Below are positions 7,699 to 16,675 of a DNA stretch of 43,578 bases, piece by piece. Each line of letters opens with the position of its first letter. Position 1 is the stretch's first letter. A program made the translations under genes and the position numbers. The stretch is from Deltaproteobacteria bacterium. GTDB taxonomy: Bacteria; Desulfobacterota; Syntrophia; Syntrophales; UBA5619. Location: assembly GCA_021372695.1 (NCBI GenBank), contig JAJFTY010000082.1:1-43578 (forward strand). Direction: 5' to 3'. Below the pieces are notes generated by a model that did not search any database, had not been told where the DNA came from, and saw only the letters and a program-made list of their open reading frames with translations.

Positions 7699-9090
7699 AT
7701 GCCGGAAAGAATAGAGTTCTACAGCACCAACCGCCACCTTGACGGGGTCCCCGGCATCACCCCGTTCCGCGAGACAGTCTCCTTCCGGGAGGCACTCCTG
7801 ATGGGGCAGGCCCCCGATGAAGGGCTCTTCATGCCGGAGACGATTCCCGTCCTTGCTCTGGAGACTCTCAAGGCCCTGAAGGGCAGGCCCTACACGGAGG
7901 CCGCCATGGCGGTGACGCAGGCCTTCCTTGCAGGAGAGGTCGACGAGCCGACGCTCCGGCAGATCGTCGATGACGCCTACAATTTCGAAGTGCCGCTGGA
8001 GAATGTCTTCGCGCGCAAATACATCATGCGCCTTGATCAGGGTCCGACCGCCTCGTTCAAGGACTTCGCAGCCCGGATGATGGCCCGCCTGATGAGCGTG
8101 TTGCGCGATCCGGGAAAAAGGCTGAACGTCTTGGTCGCAACATCGGGGGATACCGGAAGTGCCGTGGGCGAGGCCTTCAAGGGGGTGGCGGGAATCGACG
8201 TGACCATCCTCTACCCGCGAGGCGAGGTGAGCGGGCGGCAGAAGAAGCAGCTCGACACGATCGGGCAGAATGTCCGGGCCGTCTCCGTGGACGGGAAGTT
8301 CGACGACTGCCAGGACCTTGTCAAGCAGGCCTTCGCGGATGCGGCCTTTGCCGGGTTCAACCTGACGTCGGCCAACTCGATCAACTTCGGCAGGATTCTG
8401 CCCCAGATCGTCTACTATGTCTGGGCCTGGGCCCAGCTCTCACGCGACGGCGAGCCGGCCGTCTTCTCCGTCCCGTCGGGAAACTTCGGCGACGCACTGG
8501 GCTGCGAGTACGCAAGGCGCATGGGTCTCCCTGTGGAGAAGCTCGTGATGCCGACGAACGAGAACGACGAGTTCCCGCGCTTTCTTGAGACCGGCGTCTA
8601 CGAGAAGGTCTCCCCCTCGCGGGCCTGCCTTTCGAACGCGATGAACGTGGGCCACCCCAGCAACCTGGCCCGCTTCTTCGACCTCTACGGCGGCACCGTG
8701 GACCGGACTGGCATCGTCCGCCGTGCCCCGGACGTGGGGGAGATGAGAAAAAATATCTACGCCGTCAGCATCTCCGACCGGGAAACGAAAAAGACGATCA
8801 AGCGGATCTACGACCAGTACCGGGTCCTCCTGGAGCCGCACGGCGCCGTGGGATGGAGGGGACTCGAGGTCTACCTCGAACTGTACGGCGACAAACCGCT
8901 CTGCATCAGCCTGGAGACGGCCCATCCGGCGAAGTTTCCCGACGAGATCCGCGAACTGCTCGGGATTAATCCCGACCTGCCGCAGGCGATGCAGGATATC
9001 GACGAACGGGCGGGCGAACCGGTGTACCTCCCTGCCGATTACGGGGAATTCCGGACCTACCTGATGTCGAATCTGCGCGCATCCGGCTGA
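7699..9090 (+). CDS. thrC: Threonine synthase
   Basis: This 463-residue PLP enzyme converts O-phospho-L-homoserine to L-threonine in the cytoplasm. The PLP lysine is in GPTASFKDFAARMM. The phosphate-binding and substrate loops are visible as VATSGDTGSAVGEAFKG and SANSINFGRILPQIVYY. The segment VFSVPSGNFGDALGCEYAR is the conserved glycine-rich region. The length and opening (FYSTNRH, then an EALLMGQAPDEGLFMPE module) place it in the longer type shared by E. coli and fungi rather than the short plant/Bacillus type. The start at ATG 7699 has a weak GAGG about nine bases ahead. No homoserine kinase or dehydrogenase gene is beside it. It is convergent with the dockerin-type gene. Confidence 0.95.
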   Translation: MPERIEFYSTNRHLDGVPGITPFRETVSFREALLMGQAPDEGLFMPETIPVLALETLKALKGRPYTEAAMAVTQAFLAGEVDEPTLRQIVDDAYNFEVPLENVFARKYIMRLDQGPTASFKDFAARMMARLMSVLRDPGKRLNVLVATSGDTGSAVGEAFKGVAGIDVTILYPRGEVSGRQKKQLDTIGQNVRAVSVDGKFDDCQDLVKQAFADAAFAGFNLTSANSINFGRILPQIVYYVWAWAQLSRDGEPAVFSVPSGNFGDALGCEYARRMGLPVEKLVMPTNENDEFPRFLETGVYEKVSPSRACLSNAMNVGHPSNLARFFDLYGGTVDRTGIVRRAPDVGEMRKNIYAVSISDRETKKTIKRIYDQYRVLLEPHGAVGWRGLEVYLELYGDKPLCISLETAHPAKFPDEIRELLGINPDLPQAMQDIDERAGEPVYLPADYGEFRTYLMSNLRASG

Positions 9091-9191
9091 CGCGGTCGGG
9101 CAGCGGGACGCCTCCTCCATCGGACCGATGCGGAGTCGCACGGCTTCGCCGTGAACGGGCGGCGGGACCACCCTGCCCCAACTGCAATCGC

Positions 9192-11240
9192 CTATTGATT
9201 TTCGTCTGCCGGAGCGAAGTCCCATTCATAAAACCCGGCATTGATACCCTGCTCCGTCACGTGCTGAAAAGTGCCTTTAAGTCTGCCGTCGGTCCCCGCC
9301 GTCTTGAATGCTCCCCCCAGCCCCGTCATCAACCACATGTGCTCCTGTGCCCCCGGCTCCAGGACTTCGTCTGAACACTGGGAATAGCAGCACATTGTGT
9401 AGGGATGGCTTTGCAGAGGGTACGTCCCCGCTGACAGGGTGGCACTGGCGACGTACTCAATCGGATTGCTGCCCACCTTGATCCAGAGGTCGCCGTACGG
9501 GTCTTTGGCAATGGGATAAGGAGCATCGGTAAAGGAGGCAGGTTCCCCCGAACAGAAGGGACTGGGGACGGTGTAGTTCGTCTGTGTGATGGTGCCGCTC
9601 GCCGTATAAACGTCCATCGTCTCTGTGCTCAGGGCAGAGTCCTTTTCAAAGGTGACATCGGCGCTGATTTCATAGACGAGGTTGGAAGTATTAGGGAACT
9701 TCATGGAGGCCTTGGCGGTCCCTTTGTACTTGGGCGTGTAATCGTAGGTGCCCCGGTTGCCCCGCGTCGCGTCCCCTTTGCGCACCTTCCAGGGCTCCTT
9801 CAGGATCACATTTTCTTCCATGAGAACGCGGGCATCGAGGGTATCGACCACCATGATCTCGGCGATGAAACCGGGATTGGTGGCCTGAAAGCTGCGTTGC
9901 CAGGCCGTGTACCCCGCGTCCAGGAGGGGCTGAAGCGCGTGCTGCCGCATCCAGTCATATTTCTTGTCCGCCTTGGTGGTGAAGGTGAGCTTTTTGTCCC
10001 CCGCGAACTCGAACTCCTTCTTCTGGTAGGGATCGGAGTATACGGTCCCGTCCGGCCCATTCAGACCGCCGGTTGCCTGATGGTAGGTCCAGAACATGGG
10101 GAGGTTGTCGCTGGCCCGAACGATCTTGGCGCGAATGATCGGCAGGTTGGCCTGGGGCGAGGAGATCTTGATGTCGGTGCTTCCATCTCCCTTCGGGATG
10201 CGTTCGCACCAGAACTGGTAGCCGGGCGGAATCGTCCCGCTCGTGGCCGTGTTGCTCTCCCCGAACACGCAGTCGGCAAGGATATCCGCCGTGCTCTCCT
10301 CGGTGATCTCGACCGATTCGACCTTCTTCGCGCCGCACACTTCGATGGTCCCCACGGTGGCACAGCCCGGGTCGGGCACGTTGAACAGGCTCCAGAAGGT
10401 GCCACCTGGCGCCGACCCCGAGCCCGGTGTCGAGCCGCCGGTCTTGTAGGATCCTGTTCGGCCGGGGCTGAACGCCATCTGGCGTGATCCCGGAGTCGAG
10501 GGGGGCAATTCCAGAGGCACCCTGAGAGAAGCCGTGACGGCGCTCGGGGTGGTTTCGCCGAGGGACGTCAACGCTGATGAACCCACCCGTACGGCGCTGC
10601 CCGAGGCCACATCGAAGAGGAGGCCCAGGGCGCCGTCTTTCACGTCCGTAGCGGAGACGACCACCACCAGTTTCAGCCCCTGTTCTGCGGTGCCACTGGT
10701 GTCAGTAGGCCAGAACCAGGCCTCCTGTTCGGCGCTGTCGATGGTGAGCCTGATGCGCAGCGACGTCAGTGCGTTGATGCCATCCGGCAGAGTGGGCAGG
10801 GTTCCGGAGGGTGCGACCAGCGAAAGGGTGACATTGTCCAGGGAAACGGGCGTTTCGATCACCCCTCCTGCCCTGATAAGCGCGATCCGTGTTCCCGCAT
10901 AGAGCGTGAGCAAGGAACTATCCAGGCCCGCTACGGTGACGGTCGATTGAACCACTCCCGCGGAATCGAGCGTGACCTTGGCGAATGTGGGATATCTTAA
11001 TCCTGATATGCACTGCAAGATATATAATGCCTCAGCCGTTCCGATTCTATTGTCTCCGCTGACTTCGGCTGACGTATATACTTGAGCACCTGCATCCAGA
11101 CCTGAGGTTATCCGGATGGCCATGATCGCATCCTGCAAGGTAATGTTTCCATTATTGTCGACATCCCCATGGGAGCCAAAGGCGGTAAAAGGAAACATCA
11201 TTATCGAAAGATACAGCGCCCATAGTATAATTCGTGCCAT
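9192..11240 (-). CDS. Secreted protein with an N-terminal dockerin-like calcium module
   Basis: This 682-residue protein starts at ATG 11240 behind GAGG (a TTG four codons upstream is less likely). Residues 1-22 are a Sec signal. Residues 25-80 form a dockerin type I-like pair: GDVDNNGNITLQDAIMAIR has the Asp/Asn spacing of a calcium loop, and the second copy (AEVSGDNRIGTAEALYILQ) is partly degenerate. Next is a beta-rich stretch to about 260, then a low-complexity Gly/Ser/Pro linker (GSTPGSGSAPGG). The rest is a long domain I do not recognise, with paired Cys near the C-terminus (CCYSQCSDE). Such modules are common at the start of exported proteins in anaerobes and do not prove a cellulosome. 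No cohesin is present nearby. The function is unknown. Confidence 0.75.
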   Translation of the reverse strand: MARIILWALYLSIMMFPFTAFGSHGDVDNNGNITLQDAIMAIRITSGLDAGAQVYTSAEVSGDNRIGTAEALYILQCISGLRYPTFAKVTLDSAGVVQSTVTVAGLDSSLLTLYAGTRIALIRAGGVIETPVSLDNVTLSLVAPSGTLPTLPDGINALTSLRIRLTIDSAEQEAWFWPTDTSGTAEQGLKLVVVVSATDVKDGALGLLFDVASGSAVRVGSSALTSLGETTPSAVTASLRVPLELPPSTPGSRQMAFSPGRTGSYKTGGSTPGSGSAPGGTFWSLFNVPDPGCATVGTIEVCGAKKVESVEITEESTADILADCVFGESNTATSGTIPPGYQFWCERIPKGDGSTDIKISSPQANLPIIRAKIVRASDNLPMFWTYHQATGGLNGPDGTVYSDPYQKKEFEFAGDKKLTFTTKADKKYDWMRQHALQPLLDAGYTAWQRSFQATNPGFIAEIMVVDTLDARVLMEENVILKEPWKVRKGDATRGNRGTYDYTPKYKGTAKASMKFPNTSNLVYEISADVTFEKDSALSTETMDVYTASGTITQTNYTVPSPFCSGEPASFTDAPYPIAKDPYGDLWIKVGSNPIEYVASATLSAGTYPLQSHPYTMCCYSQCSDEVLEPGAQEHMWLMTGLGGAFKTAGTDGRLKGTFQHVTEQGINAGFYEWDFAPADENQ

Positions 11241-11378
11241 AGTCGTCCTCAAAAAACCTTGGTCCGCCGATCCCTTATCATGATCACGGAGAAAATTGAA
11301 ACATCGTTTATTTCTGTTTTGAAATCAGATACTACATCTCTTCAACCGACAGCCTCCGTAAATCGATGGCCGGATCCC

Positions 11379-13019
11379 CTAGGGCTTCATGACGTACCTC
11401 TGCTCCGCCCTGGGGACATACCATTTGATGAAATCATGGTCGATGCCGATCGGCGCGACCTCCACCCCCCGGAAACGCTGGGAGATGATCGGAAGCGCGT
11501 CGGGAACGTAGAGGAAGAGATAGGGCTGCTCCTCGGCCAGGATCTCCTGGATGCGGTCGTAGCAGAGCTTCCGCAGGGGCTGGTCGAAGGTCTCGCGCGC
11601 CTTCACGGTCAGGGCATCCACCTCCGCGTTCTTATACGAGATGAAGTTCAGCTCCTGCGGTCCGGTCTTGCTCGAATGCCAGACGTCGAAGAGGTCCGGC
11701 TCCATCGGAATCGTCCAGCCCAGGATCGTCGCGTCGAACTTCCGCTTGTTGATGAAGTCGTTCACGAAGGCCGCCCACTCGACCACCCGGATCTTGACCC
11801 GGATCCCGACCTCTGCCAGACGCCGCTGAATGATCTCCGCGCACTTCGCCCGGATTTCGTTTCCCTGGTTGGTGATGATCTCGAATTCGAAGGGCCGCCC
11901 TGCCCTTTCGAGGATCCCTTCGTCATTGACACGGTTCCATCCCGCCTCGGCCAGGAGCGCCTTCGCCTTTGCCGGGTCATGGGGATAGGTCCGGACCTTC
12001 GGGTTGTAGGCCCAGGTTCCCGGCTTGTAGGGTCCGGTGGCGGGCTTGCCCAGGCCGAGTAGCACGCCGTCGATGATCTCCTCCCGGTTCACCGCGTAGG
12101 CGATCGCCTGGCGGACCCGCTTGTCCGCAAAGAGAGGGTTTTTAAGATTGTAGCCCATGTAGGTGTAGGCACAGGAGAGGTAGCGGTACTTGTTGAAATT
12201 CTCCCGGAAGAGGTTGGTCTCCGTCTGCCTCGTGAACTGGAGCGGCGTGAGCCCCATCCGGTCGATGCCGCTTGCGCGGAGCTCCAGAAACATCGTCGCT
12301 GTGTCGGGGATGATCCGCAGGACGTAGCCGTCGATGTACGGCCGACGCTCGAAATAATCGTGGTTCGAAGCCAGGACGATCTTCTGCCCCGTCACCCACT
12401 CCCTGAACCGATAGGGCCCGGTCCCGATCGGATGGCGGCCGAGGGGCGAGGTCGTGATATCCTTCCCGGCCAGGAGATGGCTCGGCAGGATGCCGACCGA
12501 CCAGCTCATCAAGGCAGGGGCAAAGGGCTTGTCGTAGGTGGCCCGGAAGGTGTGATCGTCGATGACCTCCGCCTTCCTGACCTTGAGAAAATCGCCCGCA
12601 TAGGCCGTGGGCGTCTTCGGGTCGACCGTCACCCGGTAGGTGTAGAGGACGTCCGCCGCAGTGAAGGGGCGGCCGTCGTGCCAGCGCACCCCCTTGCGCA
12701 GACGGAAGGTGATCACGAGGCCGTCGGGAGAGACCTCCCAGGATTCGGCCAGGTCGCCCGTGATGTTCAGCCCCTTATCGTACTTGATCAGTCCGTTGAA
12801 GACAAAACCGGCGATTCCGTGGGAGGTCGTGTCCGAAGCAAGAAGCGGGATGAGGTTCGAGGCATCGCCGATGGAGCCCTCGACCATGATGTCCCCGTGC
12901 GCGGGAGTCGCGGCGGCGCTCCCGGCGGGGACCCGTCCCGGGGTCTGCGGGCCGCACGCCGCCACGGCCCAGGCAACAGAGGCGAACAGGATCAGGAGCA
13001 GACGGCCGAGGGGTTTCAT
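11379..13019 (-). CDS. ABC transporter substrate-binding lipoprotein, peptide/nickel family (SBP family 5)
   Basis: This 546-residue protein starts at ATG 13019. A hydrophobic signal is followed by WAVAACG, so Cys21-Cys23 is a probable lipidation site and the protein would be membrane-anchored outside the cytoplasm. The body matches the DppA/OppA/NikA fold: LAESWEVSPDGLVITFRLRK, GVRWHDGRPFTAADVLYTYR, HPIGTGPYRFREW, DKRVRQAIAYAVNREEII and the closing QEILAEEQPYLFLYVPD. The family binds peptides, nickel chelates or other solutes and hands them to an ABC permease. No permease or ATPase gene lies next to it, so it is an orphan binding protein here. I see no clear ribosome site, so the exact start is less certain than the family. 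The ligand is unknown. Confidence 0.9.
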   Translation of the reverse strand: MKPLGRLLLILFASVAWAVAACGPQTPGRVPAGSAAATPAHGDIMVEGSIGDASNLIPLLASDTTSHGIAGFVFNGLIKYDKGLNITGDLAESWEVSPDGLVITFRLRKGVRWHDGRPFTAADVLYTYRVTVDPKTPTAYAGDFLKVRKAEVIDDHTFRATYDKPFAPALMSWSVGILPSHLLAGKDITTSPLGRHPIGTGPYRFREWVTGQKIVLASNHDYFERRPYIDGYVLRIIPDTATMFLELRASGIDRMGLTPLQFTRQTETNLFRENFNKYRYLSCAYTYMGYNLKNPLFADKRVRQAIAYAVNREEIIDGVLLGLGKPATGPYKPGTWAYNPKVRTYPHDPAKAKALLAEAGWNRVNDEGILERAGRPFEFEIITNQGNEIRAKCAEIIQRRLAEVGIRVKIRVVEWAAFVNDFINKRKFDATILGWTIPMEPDLFDVWHSSKTGPQELNFISYKNAEVDALTVKARETFDQPLRKLCYDRIQEILAEEQPYLFLYVPDALPIISQRFRGVEVAPIGIDHDFIKWYVPRAEQRYVMKP

Positions 13020-13202
13020 GGCTGTCAAGCTACCGTACGGGCGTCCCTTTTGCAACGGGGAAAAAGAACGGCAAACAGGGCGAGCCGGGGTCACCCGCAG
13101 GCCGGCATAAGGCTTGACTAACCGGTGCAAGTATGGAAAGATCCGCCGTGATCGGGCGAACACCCACACCGATCATCATGGCAGAATATCAGGAGGTTGG
13201 CG

Positions 13203-14240
13203 ATGAAGATGATCGATCTGCGAAGCGATACCGTAACCCTTCCGACACCCGCGATGCGGGAGGCCATCTCGCACGCCGAGGTGGGAGACGACGTCTTCGG
13301 CGAGGACCCATCGATCAACCGCCTCGAGGCGATGACCGCCGAGCGGCTGGGGAAGGAGGCGGCGCTTCTGGTCGTCAGCGGCACGATGGGAAATGCAACC
13401 TGCGTGCTTGCACACTGCGGCCGGGGTGAAGAGGCGATCCTCGGCGACAGCTCGCACATCTTCCTGAACGAAGCGGGCGGGATGTCCGCCCTGGGCGGCA
13501 TCTTTCCCCACACGGTCCCGAACCAGCCCGACGGGACGATGCGCCTGGACGACATCGACGAGGCTATCCGCGCCGAGAACATCCACTTTCCGAAGACGCG
13601 GCTCGTCTGCGTGGAGAATACGCACAACCGCTGCTACGGCGCCGCCCTGACCCCCGAATATACCGCTGAGGTCGTCTCGCTCGCAAATCGCCGGGGGCTT
13701 CTCGTCCATCTGGACGGCGCCCGGATCTTCAACGCCGCCGTCGCACTGGGCGTGGACGTCCGGGAACTGGCCCGGGGTGTCGACTCGGTCAACGTCTGCC
13801 TCTCCAAGGGGCTTGCCGCCCCGGTCGGGTCCGTGATCTGCGGCAGCCGCGAATTCATCGCGCGGGCCCGGCGGATCCGGAAGATGCTCGGCGGCGGGAT
13901 GCGCCAGGCCGGCATCATCGCGGCCGCAGGAATCGTCGCGCTGGAAACCATGGTGGATCGCCTCGCGGAGGACCATGCCCATGCCCGCCGTCTCGCCGAG
14001 GGGATTGCCCTGATCCCGGGGCTCGGGATCGAGCCGGAGCGCGTCCGGACAAACATCCTTTACATCGATCTGCTCGACCGCCGCTTCCCGGACGATGAAT
14101 TCATGGCGCTCCTGGAAAAGAGAGGGGTGAAGCTTTCCCACCCGGGGCCGGCCCGTTTCCGGATGCTGACCCACTACGGAATCGGAGCGGCGGAGATCGA
14201 CGCGGCTCTGGCAGCGCTGAGAGCGGTCATGCAAGGCTGA
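13203..14240 (+). CDS. ltaE: Low-specificity L-threonine aldolase (PLP-dependent)
   Basis: This 345-residue cytoplasmic enzyme of the beta-eliminating lyase / threonine aldolase family cleaves L-threonine or L-allo-threonine to glycine and acetaldehyde. It opens with the signature MIDLRSDTVTLPTPAMREA. It continues with EVGDDVFGEDPSINRLE, the cofactor region VENTHNRCYG and HLDGARIFNAAVAL, and the PLP lysine in NVCLSKGLAAPVGS. GGGMRQAGIIAAAG is the conserved arginine loop. The start is ATG 13203 with a perfect AGGAGG at 13191-13196. Together with thrC about 4 kb away it could link threonine synthesis and glycine supply, though they are not in one operon. Confidence 0.92.
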   Translation: MKMIDLRSDTVTLPTPAMREAISHAEVGDDVFGEDPSINRLEAMTAERLGKEAALLVVSGTMGNATCVLAHCGRGEEAILGDSSHIFLNEAGGMSALGGIFPHTVPNQPDGTMRLDDIDEAIRAENIHFPKTRLVCVENTHNRCYGAALTPEYTAEVVSLANRRGLLVHLDGARIFNAAVALGVDVRELARGVDSVNVCLSKGLAAPVGSVICGSREFIARARRIRKMLGGGMRQAGIIAAAGIVALETMVDRLAEDHAHARRLAEGIALIPGLGIEPERVRTNILYIDLLDRRFPDDEFMALLEKRGVKLSHPGPARFRMLTHYGIGAAEIDAALAALRAVMQG

Positions 14241-14272
14241 TCGATCCGGTAAGAAGCCATCTTCACGGGCGT

Positions 14273-15817
14273 GTGAACAGGATGGACACAGACCCGAACG
14301 AACAGGACAAGAGAGGGACGCCAGAGGGAGTCCGCCTCCGCATTGCGACCGCAGGCGAGATTCTCGGAGACGCCATCCGGAACTATCGGTCGAACGGCGA
14401 CACCAATCAGGCCGCGGCCATCGCACTCTATGCCATCCTGTCGATCATCCCGCTCTTCATCCTGACGCTGCTCCTGGTCAGCGACCTCTTCAGTTCCGAT
14501 CCCGAGATCCAGAAGAAGCTGATCGAGGGGATCCGCCAGTTCGTCCCCTCCTTTTCAGGGGACCTGCTGACGCAGTTCAGCCGGATCGAAGGGAAGAAAG
14601 AGCTTCTCGGCTGGGCAGGCATCATCAGTCTGGTCTGGTTTTCGGCGGCGATCTTCGGCTCCGTCGAAACGGCCCTCAACATCACGTTCCGGTCCAAGGT
14701 CCAGAGGAATTACTTCGTCTCGAAGCTTCTTGCCATCGCGATGATCCCGCTCGGATGGGCGATCGGCGTCATCAGCGTCGGCATCACCTACGTGGCCACC
14801 ATCCTCTCCCGTCAGCCCCTTCTCGTCCAGGGGGGCCTCTTCTTCCTGCCCGAAGTGAACGGGATCGTCATCCGGTATCTCCTCCCCTACTTCGTTACCG
14901 TGCTCTTCTTCACGGTCCTCTACAAGGTCATCCCCACGAAGAACATCAGCTGGAAAAGCGCCGTCATCGGGAGCGCGATCTTCTCGGCCCTGATGGAGAT
15001 CGCAAAGCAGTTTTTCACTTGGTACGTCGCCAGCTACACCCGCTACCATCTCATTTTCGGTTCGCTGGAGGCGGTGGTCATCCTCGTCATCTGGGTCTTT
15101 TACGTGGCGTTGATCCTGCTCTTCTGCGCGGAACTCATCTTCTCCTACCTGAGACGGGAGATGCTCCTCCTCGAACAGGCCATTCTGAAACCCCGCAGCG
15201 GCGGCACCCCAATCGACGAGCGGCTCCTCCGGAAATTCGACCGCCTCTATGGCCGGGATGAATACATCTTTCACGAAGGAGATCCGGGCCGGAGCATCTT
15301 CTACATTCTGAGCGGCCGCGTCCGGATGGAAAGGGAGACAGGCGAGGCAAAAAAACTCCTGGCCGAGATGGGGCCGGGCGAGTACTTCGGCGAGGCAGCG
15401 GCGTTGAATCACACCCCCTACGCGACGTCGGCCCGGAGCCTGGAGGAGAGCCACGTCGCCGAGATCGACGGCGAGACCCTGCGAAACCTTCTGCGCGAAA
15501 GCGAGGAGGTCTCCCTCTTCCTGCTCCAGGAATTCGCCCACCGGATCGGGCACCAGAGCGAAGAGTTGGAGGAGCTCCGCCACTCCTGGGTCCTGCTGAT
15601 CGCGACCCTCTTTTTCTTCAGGTCATGGCCTCTCCCCGCGGGATCCGATCCGGAGGCGGAGCTCGCGAGGATCACCGGCAGGGAGCCGGGTGAGATCGAC
15701 GAGGTGCTGGCGGATCTTGGCCGGCAGGGCATCCTGATTATCCGTGAGGGGCGCATCGCCAGTGTCAACCCGGACAAAGCCCTTCGGAAGATCGACGAGC
15801 TGGCGACCGGGCATTGA
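14273..15817 (+). CDS. YihY/BrkB membrane protein fused to a Crp-like cNMP-binding and winged-helix module
   Basis: This 514-residue protein has two halves. Residues about 25-300 are a YihY/BrkB-type integral membrane domain with six likely helices: start of domain QAAAIALYAILSIIPLFI, then GWAGIISLVWFSAAIFGSVE, and end YHLIFGSLEAVVILVIWVFY. Residues about 320-435 are a cyclic-nucleotide-binding beta-roll (IFHEGDPGRSIFYILSGRV, FGEAAALNHTPYATSARSL). Residues about 455-505 look like the Crp winged helix (ARITGREPGEIDEVLADLGR, then QGILIIREGRI). In the phosphate cassette the usual Pro-Arg before the second half reads Pro-Tyr (383), so classical cAMP binding is doubtful. The start is uncertain: GTG 14273 or ATG 14282, neither with a good ribosome site. 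Membrane tethering of a Crp-like unit is inferred from the fusion. Confidence 0.88.
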   Translation: MNRMDTDPNEQDKRGTPEGVRLRIATAGEILGDAIRNYRSNGDTNQAAAIALYAILSIIPLFILTLLLVSDLFSSDPEIQKKLIEGIRQFVPSFSGDLLTQFSRIEGKKELLGWAGIISLVWFSAAIFGSVETALNITFRSKVQRNYFVSKLLAIAMIPLGWAIGVISVGITYVATILSRQPLLVQGGLFFLPEVNGIVIRYLLPYFVTVLFFTVLYKVIPTKNISWKSAVIGSAIFSALMEIAKQFFTWYVASYTRYHLIFGSLEAVVILVIWVFYVALILLFCAELIFSYLRREMLLLEQAILKPRSGGTPIDERLLRKFDRLYGRDEYIFHEGDPGRSIFYILSGRVRMERETGEAKKLLAEMGPGEYFGEAAALNHTPYATSARSLEESHVAEIDGETLRNLLRESEEVSLFLLQEFAHRIGHQSEELEELRHSWVLLIATLFFFRSWPLPAGSDPEAELARITGREPGEIDEVLADLGRQGILIIREGRIASVNPDKALRKIDELATGH

Positions 15818-15981
15818 AAGGCGCCATCCGCAGGCCGCTCGCCCGGACCGTCTTCCGGCAATTCCGATCCGTTTCTCATTGACAGGCGGCGATCCCTCCC
15901 CTATACTGCCGCCGTCTTCCGCAAGTCGCGCAATTCTGCGGAAGAACTCGAATTCACCTGAGGGGTAACGAATAACCGTCT

Positions 15982-16641
15982 ATGGATCTCATCATCACCT
16001 TCATCGACCTCTTCCTCCACCTCGACCGCCATCTGGGGGAGTTGCTCCAATATTTCGGCGTCTGGACCTATGTTGTGATCTTCCTGATCATCTTCTGTGA
16101 AACGGGGCTCGTGGTCACGCCGATCCTCCCGGGCGATTCTCTCCTCTTCGGCCTCGGGGCCTTTGCCGCGAACCCCTATCTCAAAGGGCCCCTGGAGGTG
16201 GAGTGGCTGTTCATCATCCTTTCCATCGCGGCCGTCGCCGGGGATACGGTGAACTACGCCGCGGGCCACTATATCGGACCGAAGATCTTCCAGAAGGAGG
16301 ACGGCCGTTTCTTCAAGAAGGCGTACCTGGAGAGGACCCACCGCTTTTACGAGAAGCACGGCGGCAAGACGATCATCATCGCCCGCTTCATGCCGATCAT
16401 CCGGACCTTCGCACCCTTCGTCGCCGGCATCGGCCAGATGACCTACGCACGGTTCATCTCCTACAATGTCGTCGGCGGCATCGCCTGGATCGCCCTGTTC
16501 ATCTTCGGCGGGTATTATTTCGGGAATCTTCCCATGATCCGGAATAACTTCACGCTGGTCATCATCGCGATCGTGATCCTTTCGGTCATGCCCGGCGCAA
16601 TAGAATACCTCCGCCAGCGAAGATCCGCCGGCGGACTTTAA
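15982..16641 (+). CDS. DedA-family membrane protein
   Basis: This 219-residue inner-membrane protein is of the DedA/VTT type. It carries the family marks FCETGLVVTPILPGDSLLF near residue 40 (with the conserved acidic and Pro/Gly residues of the re-entrant loop), AVAGDTVNYAAGHYIGPKIF, and RFMPIIRTFAPFVAGIGQM, the conserved Arg-rich motif. It ends with two helices and a short basic tail. DedA proteins are linked to undecaprenyl-phosphate or phospholipid flipping and to membrane integrity. The start is ATG 15982, with only a distant GAGGGG upstream. The next gene begins 34 bases after its stop on the same strand, so the two are probably cotranscribed. Confidence 0.92.
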   Translation: MDLIITFIDLFLHLDRHLGELLQYFGVWTYVVIFLIIFCETGLVVTPILPGDSLLFGLGAFAANPYLKGPLEVEWLFIILSIAAVAGDTVNYAAGHYIGPKIFQKEDGRFFKKAYLERTHRFYEKHGGKTIIIARFMPIIRTFAPFVAGIGQMTYARFISYNVVGGIAWIALFIFGGYYFGNLPMIRNNFTLVIIAIVILSVMPGAIEYLRQRRSAGGL

Positions 16642-16675
16642 CGAATAGCGATCCATGGCTTTGCTGGGAGGAGAT

